DNA of 64,000 nucleotides, from assembly GCF_014898055.3 (NCBI RefSeq), contig NW_023601322.1, positions 9,257,312-9,321,311 of the forward strand, written 5' to 3'. Made by a program: the position numbers and the translations under genes. The DNA is from Talpa occidentalis (taxonomy: Eukaryota > Chordata > Mammalia > Eulipotyphla > Talpidae). A model generated the notes under the pieces. The model did not search any database, had not been told where the DNA came from, and worked only from the letters and a program-made list of their open reading frames with translations. Shown piece by piece: positions 57,421 to 64,000 of the stretch; the first letter of the stretch is position 1; each line of letters opens with the position of its first letter.

Positions 57421-60159
57421 TAGCGACCTGACAGAGCAACAGGATTACAGACTTCTTGAGGAGCAGCAGTAATTGTGCTGCTGGGAAATTTGCTGCGAGG
57501 AGGCAGAAATATCTGGGGCTGATCTGAAACAGAGCCCACCTTTGTCTCCAGTTACATCCTTGCAGCACACCTGTGCGTCTTCAAAATGAAAATAAAGAGG
57601 ACACTTCAAGGGCAACACACATAGGTCTGTTTAAGGAAACGTGGTTTGGGGACACATAACAAAAAAATTGGGAAAACTCTCATCAGGATGCCCTCACCTT
57701 CCGGGGAAGGCCCAAGAGGACTTTGTGGTCCTTTCTCCTCCTTCCTTCCTGGCATGTGTCCAACTTGCTTTTCCTCCACTTGCAGAGACCCAGCCCTCTG
57801 CTGCACCCTCTCCCAGCAGGTGATGCCACCTGTGCTGGTCCTATTCCAGATCTGGCTCACAGGCGCCCTCCCCCATGGCGGTCCCTCGTCTGTAGCTGAC
57901 ACTCCGGCCCAGCTTGCTTTTTTTTTTTGCCTTTCCCCTGGAAGTCCATGACGCAGGTCACAGCGACTCCCAGATTCCAAGTCCCCAAGTCCCTCCACTT
58001 GTGCTTTGTGTGCAGTTAACCTGTGCTGAGTCTCCTTCTGCCAATTTCCCTCTGCCTGTGTGGCCTCCCAACTGCACCCTCTGAAGGCCATTTCTGTGTG
58101 TGCATGAAGGAATGTCCTTCAGTCAATTGGATGGGACCCTGGTCTCCTACTGGGATCCCTTCTTTTTCCTACGGGGTGCTCGCTGGGCTCTTCAGGTTTT
58201 CCTTTCCAACTACTCCGAAGTTCGGCCTGACCCAATTCTCGAAGGCCAAGCTCCCAATGCGGTGCGGTGGTGGCTCTTACTAGAGATGGCGAGCCTCGTA
58301 AGGCAGTAACTTGTGAAAACATGTTCCTGCTTCCATGTTACAGAAGTAATCTCCCAGCGAATAGAAGAATTTAGCCTGCAGATACTCGGTTAACAGAGTG
58401 ATTTTTGTCAGCCACCTACAATTTCTTTTCTTTGTCCAAGATATGGCAATGGCAGGCCTCCGGTAACTGAGTTGATACAAACTTTTAGTTGTTTAGATTT
58501 TTCTTTCTGGTTTGCCTTTATGATTGCCTTTTTCCCTTCTAAATCAATAAAGCTTATGGACCACAGCTATTTCCACTAAGATAATAAAGTAGACCTGCTT
58601 TAAAAATGTCTATTTATTGAATGAAGAATACAATCACATGACACAAAATTCAATTTGAATTCAAATTCAAATTCAAACAGACATTGAAGAAAAGTCTCTT
58701 ACCCGCCTATCATAAGTGTCTCCCGCCCTTACCCCAAGGTAACTAGTTTGGCCATTTTCTCCTGCATCCTTCTAAGGATATAATAGCAGCTTGTTACCCA
58801 TTTCGGGGACACATCTCTATAACAGCTGCCTTGCAGGCCAGCTGGGGCCAATGCTTGTGTTTTGGGGGACCAAAATTTAATTTGGAATACTTAGAAGTCT
58901 TGTTAGAAAAAACAGGGATGTGTTGACAGAGTCCTATAGTTTTCAATAATAAACAGTAATGTTGGCCCACAAAACTGACATCAACTAACTTTTGTTTTCT
59001 AACAGACTAGGAGGGTACTGGAGAGTGTTTATAGCAAACGTCCTTTCATCCCCACCCCTTATAAATTCCTTGGAAAATCTTTTAAAAAGAGTTAAAAAGG
59101 CAAGACAATGTTTGTTTGCCTTCTGTTGCTTCACTTTCTTGTGTTCTGTGGGGCATAAGGGCAGACAGCCTGGTGTTGGCTTGAACACCTGACAGTCTCT
59201 TTTGGAGACGCCTATCCACAGCCCATGCAAAGCTTTGGGAGGCAGGAGGAAGGTAATGAAGAAAATCAAAAATTCTCTTTATAAAGCTAAACGGATTTAC
59301 TTCTCGATGCAAAATCAGGCAGGGTCTAATTCTGAAAAGCTCTAACGAATCTGAGGAAGCAGAACACATCCATGAAGGCAGCTACAGAGACGAGGGAGTC
59401 TGTATTTAGAATTCCGTAGGGAAGGCTGACTTAAATATTTATTTTTTTGTTCTGTGAATTGACCCAATCATTGCGAAAACCATCACAGGTGCTAAAATTA
59501 CCTTCCTGCTCTACTGAAAATTCACGCTGACACACATGAGGCAGAAAGAAGCTTGATCCTTTCTGTCAAGTCAAGGGGAAAAGAATCCATCTCAGAAGAG
59601 CAAGTGAGGGATTTTCCATAGATTTCACTTTATAAAATATAATCCGTGACTGTATTTGAGAATTTGGCCATCGATCTATGAAAGGATGATATTACATTTC
59701 TGAATATTACGTGGAAATGAAAGATGTGGTTTTTGTCAGGAGAGAACTATTAAATGTGAAAATAGCACGTCACTTAATAGTACCTTAGCACTTGAAAAAA
59801 ATACCCTTAAAGTAAGTCACCACTGAAACTGATTCTACCCAGATTAAAACACAGATAAACACTAGAGACCTGTGTACCCAGAACCAAGACAGCTGCTTCA
59901 CTATGCCAGCTCTGTGCCAGGAAATTGTTTCTCTTGGAAGCATTCGTTTTTAGAAACAAACAACAAGCAAATACAAGGTGGCATTAGTAGGTTAGAGTGA
60001 CCCACGTAAGTGCTGTCACTTCTTGCCATTTCCAAGAATGTCTTTTTTTTTCCTCAGTGAGCTGGAGAACAGGCCAAAGAGAGCATCTAAGTTTCTCCCC
60101 CTAATAAGAGTTTTGATGACTGAGCCAGGTAATGGCAGGGAAGCAAAACAAACAAACAA

Positions 60160-61447
60160 AAAACAAATGAGACTTTATCAGATCAAAAAGCTTCTACACA
60201 GCGAAAGAAACTTCATTGAAACAAAAAGACATCCAAGTAAATGAAGAAAATATTTGTATATCATACATCTGATAAAAGGCCAATATCCAATATATAAAGA
60301 CTTCATACAAATCAATAATTAAAAAAACTGGATTGAAAAATGGGCAGAGGATCTCAATAGATAATTCTTCAAAGACGACATGTAGATGACCGAGGGACAC
60401 ATGAAAAGATGCTCATTGTCTCTTTTGTGAGAGAATCACAAGAAGACAACAATGAAATAGCACCTCACACCTGTGAGAATGGCTGTTAGCGGAAACACAA
60501 GCGTTGGGGAGGATGTGGCAAGAAGGGAACCCTCAGACGCTGTTGGCAGGAGTGTCACTTGGCAGCCATTATTGAAAGCAGTGTAGAGATTCCACAATAA
60601 TTAAAAATAGAAATGTCATAAGATCCAACTATCCCACTTCTGGGTATTTACCCAAAAAAATACAAAAACACTAATTCAGAAACATAACACACCACCATGT
60701 TTACTGCAGCACTATTTATAGCAGAGGTGGAAACACTCCAGGAGCTCGCTGATGGTCGAGTGGATACAGATGTGCAGACGGGAGGGAAAAGAAAAAGATG
60801 AAATCCTGCCTTTGGTGGTAACATGGTTGGACCTGGAGGGAACTGAGCTCAGTAAAATAAGTCAGAGAAACAGGGTATGATTTCACTCATACGTGGCATG
60901 GCGAGAAAACAAACAGGTGAACGAAATAAAAGCAAAATAAACCTTTGGACTCTAAGACCAATTCGTGGCTACCAGGAAGGGAAGGAGGGGAAGTAGGGAA
61001 AAAGTGGTCAGTGGGAGGGTGAAGGGTCGCTCTGGACTGCAAGTGGTGAACTTAATGGAATACATGCTCACTCTCAATGACGAAGACCTGATGTAATACG
61101 ATATTATTTCTTTTTTTTTAAAAAGCATTCCCATTTTTTTTTAAAGACTTATTTATTCATACAAGCACTGGGTCCAGTCAGAAGCGCGGGAGGGTGAGAG
61201 AATTCACCAGAGCCAGAGCGGGGAGCAGAGCAGGCAGAAGGACCGAAGTACACTGCTGAGGGGAGCAGCGGGCGGCAGGAGAGGTCTGCGCGCCATGTGG
61301 GACCCTCCTCCGGTGGCCGGGGAGCAGCTGGGGATCGAACCGGCGCTGCAGAGGCTGTGGGCAGCTTCGCAACCCAGCGCTCAACTGCTGCACCACCGGT
61401 GAGGCCCAATACGATATTATTTCTATAAAAAAAGTACTAAAAAAATT
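60160..61447 (+). repeat. L1 ORF2-3' fragment split by a SINE
   Basis: CAAAAAGCTTCTACACAGCG, GGCCAATATCCAATATATAA, CCCACTTCTGGGTATTTACC and TGCAGCACTATTTATAGCAG follow L1 ORF2-end order. Stops and indels break the ORF. Confidence 0.82.
61112..61407 (-). repeat. tRNA-derived SINE nested in L1
   Basis: Perfect 17-bp duplication AATACGATATTATTTCT at 61095-61111 and 61408-61424. Near-consensus GCGCTGGG subfamily copy, in gene sense. Confidence 0.97.
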
Positions 61448-61680
61448 AGTGAGTCAAAATGCAAGTCATTTGAATGGAGTGTTCTGTGGGCATTTTCAGC
61501 TTTGCCTCTTTCTTAACTCCTTTCCTCCAGAGCTCCCAGATGCCCCTCTAGTCTCGAGCCTGACAGCCACACATGTTGTTGGAGAGAAGAAAGCACCACC
61601 TCGCTTCTCACTACAACTCAGAACGGGAAATGACATTGGAGTCATCTGTAGCCTGAAAGTCAGAAAGGGCAGGTTTCTAT

Positions 61681-61963
61681 TTTTTTTTTTAAGATTTTTT
61701 TAAGATTTATTTATTTATTCATACAAGAGCTCTGGGTATAGGCCAGAGATGCCGGGGGTGAGAGGATTCACCAGAGACAGAGTGGAGAACAGAACAGGGA
61801 GACTGACAGAAATACACTGCTGAGGGGAGCAGTGGGTGAGACAGGAGAGGTCTGCTGCACCATGTGGTTTCTCCCTGGCCGGCCGGGAATAGAACTCGTG
61901 CTGCAGAGGCTGTGGATTGCCTCATAGTGCAGTGCTTAACCCCTTGCACCACCAGGGAAGCCC
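61681..61963 (-). repeat. tRNA-derived SINE with perfect 20-bp duplication
   Basis: CAGAAAGGGCAGGTTTCTAT at 61661-61680 and 61964-61983. TATTCATACAAGAGC-tailed subfamily. Confidence 0.97.
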
Positions 61964-62249
61964 CAGAAAGGGCAGGTTTCTATAGAAAAAAGAAAAACAC
62001 TAAAATAAAGTCTGGCATGCCAGCATGCTCAGGCAGAAGCTGGGAGAACTTGGGCCTCTGCCCAAAGGGAGCACATACCTGGGTGTGGAGAGGAAGGAGC
62101 AGAAGCCCCCACCAGGAGGTCAGGCTGGTGATGTTTTGCCCAGGGCAGTTCTCAGAATTGAGCTTCTAGTCTGACCTGCACAGAATACCTGCTGTTTCTC
62201 TAATAAAACAGTGGACATTTCTACAATGTGAGCACAAGGAGGAAAAGCA

Positions 62250-62345
62250 AATTCAAAGCCTCAGTCTATGCACCTGTAAAATGGGGTCAGTGACTGCCCA
62301 GCCCGCTGCAGTGAGGCTCAGACGTGCCCAGCATTCACCTGCACA
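62250..62345 (+). repeat. MIR-like fragment
   Basis: AGCCTCAGTCTATGCACCTG then TAAAATGGGGTCAGTG fits the MIR middle. Short and uncertain. Confidence 0.4.
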
Positions 62346-64000
62346 CGCAGCACCTGCAAGTGTCACTGCTTAATGGAAATGAAGGTGCATTCTTCGCTTT
62401 GCTTCTCTGCACTTTCCTAGCAGGTTGCAGGGAGGATCCTGGGCTCTCCTGACCTGCGGTCAGGATGCTGCTGTGCACGCCTGAGCAGAAGGGCAGGTAA
62501 GAATGATTCCAGCCATGCCCCGGGGGTAGGGAGAAGAGCATGTCACGGAAGGTCCAAGGATGGAAAAAGAAAGCGGGATTGTGGAAAGTTTCCCAAGGCC
62601 TGCCTTTTTCCAGAGCACACCTCCTGCTGGTGTGAACCTGGTGGGACAAGCCAGAGCTCGAGGCAGAGTATTTCAGCTGAGCCACTGAAAAAATGGTTTT
62701 GATCAGGGATTTATTTTTTAGCAAGCCATTGATTTCACCTAAAGAGCACTTTCTCATGGTACTGAAATTGTGACAAGTGCCTGCGTCACTTCAGTGGTTT
62801 TCTGTCTGGGAGCTCAGTGGGTGATGTGAGCTTGGCAGAGAGCACAGTGTACTCAGGGAGCCTGCTGATAAAGCGGCTGCTGATCCTATCTGTCAATGAT
62901 GTCTGATAACTAGGGCATCATCGAGTGATGCCTGAAAGTCCTTCCAGACATTTTCATTTTCAGCAAACTTGATAGACAGAATTTTAAGCTTACAGACTTA
63001 CAGAAAAAAAAAAAAAAGACTCATTTTTCTTTTGTACAAACCAAAGCTTCACCTTTCACATGCTTCAGAACACAGACCCCTACTGAGATCATTTGTTATA
63101 AGTCAGAGAGACACAGAGAGCCAAGGGCAACTGTGGGGCACCTCTGGGTGCCCCCACTGGACACCACTTGATTATGGAACACACGAAAAACTTGGAGCCC
63201 CCAAGCTGCACCAGCCACGTCCTCAGTCTAAGTCATACCACAAGTGGACACAGAGAAGCAGAGAGCAGAAGCAGAAAACTCCCTGTTCAAAATATCACTC
63301 ATTTCACAGAAATATATTTTATACAAGACTCTTGAAAAAGACTTCTGCCCCAAGTGAGGCTTATAAATTCTCTGACTGGCACAATAGAAAAAGATGTGTG
63401 TAGTCTGCTGGAGACTACACTGTAAGAAAATGATGGCTGTCCCCAGGGATCTGCTGCTTATACTTGGTACATCTCCAAACATGCATTTTATGAACGTGTT
63501 TCCAGTGGGAGAGTATTCAGAGCACCAACTCGAAGGCATTCCTCACAGTTGGCCAACTGCTACTGGTCTCATTGAAAACCACAAGCATGAATCAAACCCC
63601 TTTCCACCGATACACCCTCGCCCCCACAAAGGTTTTGTGAGTTGATGTACTCATTGTGCAAATAATAAGAGTAGTCCAGTCATTCCCTGCCTGAGTCATT
63701 CACCTCTTTCTTGTAAAAATCATTTTTCACAGAATTACAACTAGAAGATATATTTTGATCAATTGTATGGTTTAACAATGGAAGCAGCCGTCTCTTAAAA
63801 AACTCTGCTTTCTTCACACCTACAAAACCATCTTCCCTGAGCTCTCCTACTTGCGCAAGAGACTGGGGTGGTGGAGGACTCAAGAAACCAGTCCATCCAG
63901 GTCCTCAAAGGGTCCAGCACCAAATGGCACAGGTGGAGAGGAAAGACAGGTGTAACAGACAGAGACCCACATGTTAAGGCCACTACTACATCCTTGGCTT

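Larger units (their letters stand above)
54422..64000 (-). other. TNFRSF11A: Intron 1 of TNFRSF11A, 3' part
   Basis: No exon of this or another gene is supported. Contents are an L1 fragment (about 55440-55960), a rearranged SINE piece (56163-56265), a short L1-like fragment (57285-57420), an L1 (60160-61447) split by a SINE, another SINE (61681-61963) and a weak MIR. A small ATTCAA repeat is at 58648-58677. The rest is single-copy-looking sequence. No CpG island or signal-peptide exon was found, so the promoter lies beyond the window. Confidence 0.8.

Noticed and set aside
62335..62757. 140-codon minus-strand frame in intron 1
   Set aside because: Overlaps a MIR-like piece and carries no domain; tested as RANK exon 1 but has no signal-peptide-like start before a phase-0 donor.
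54422..64000. Search for RANK exon 1 and promoter
   Set aside because: No CpG island and no leucine-rich signal peptide ending in a phase-0 donor was found; the exon is likely outside the window.
1..64000. CRISPR arrays, tRNA/rRNA genes, prokaryotic defence systems
   Set aside because: None seen. tRNA-like A and B boxes occur only inside SINEs; regular short repeats are microsatellites.

Overview
The window is nuclear DNA from a placental mammal. It holds one protein-coding gene, TNFRSF11A, which encodes RANK, the receptor for the osteoclast-differentiation cytokine RANKL. The gene runs on the minus strand. Nine exons, which I number 2 to 10 by the human gene, can be placed between 54421 and 25934. 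Every junction is GT..AG, every reading phase fits its neighbour, and the joined frame is open for 595 residues before a TGA stop. Human RANK is 616 residues, so only the signal-peptide exon (exon 1) is missing. It should lie beyond position 64000, because no CpG-rich first exon is visible in the 9.6 kb of intron 1 that is present.

Layout. Positions 1 to about 23300 are downstream intergenic DNA with no gene I can support. They hold tRNA-derived SINEs, L1 fragments, MIRs, two solo LTRs and a local duplication near 18.4/19.9 kb. About 23.3 to 25.9 kb is the likely 3' UTR. The region 25.74-26.15 kb is a CpG-rich block made of the last coding exon and the start of the 3' UTR, and it contains a 30-bp GC-box/E-box tandem repeat. 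Intron 9 (26242-36460) is long and repeat-bearing. Exons 9, 8, 7, 6, 5, 4, 3 and 2 then follow at 36.5-37.2, 38.7, 40.5, 42.4, 44.2, 47.9, 52.5 and 54.4 kb. Positions 54422-64000 are intron 1.

Protein logic. Exons 2-6 encode the four cysteine-rich TNFR repeats; all 20 ectodomain cysteines expected from human RANK are present. Exon 7 encodes the membrane span. Exons 8-10 encode the long cytoplasmic tail with its TRAF-binding motifs.

Organism. About 20 copies of one tRNA-derived SINE family occur in two subfamilies. It has a CCTCCCTGGTGG head, A and B boxes, a body ending in (TAAA)n, and many near-perfect target-site duplications. It is not primate Alu, rodent B1/B2, carnivore CAN, equine ERE, lagomorph C or pig PRE-1 as I know them. 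Together with the L1 type this suggests a laurasiatherian lineage that I cannot name; pangolin and camelid are candidates to test. I found no prokaryotic system, CRISPR array, tRNA or rRNA gene, or new protein-coding gene. The unusual material is in transposable-element history and in cis features of the RANK gene.
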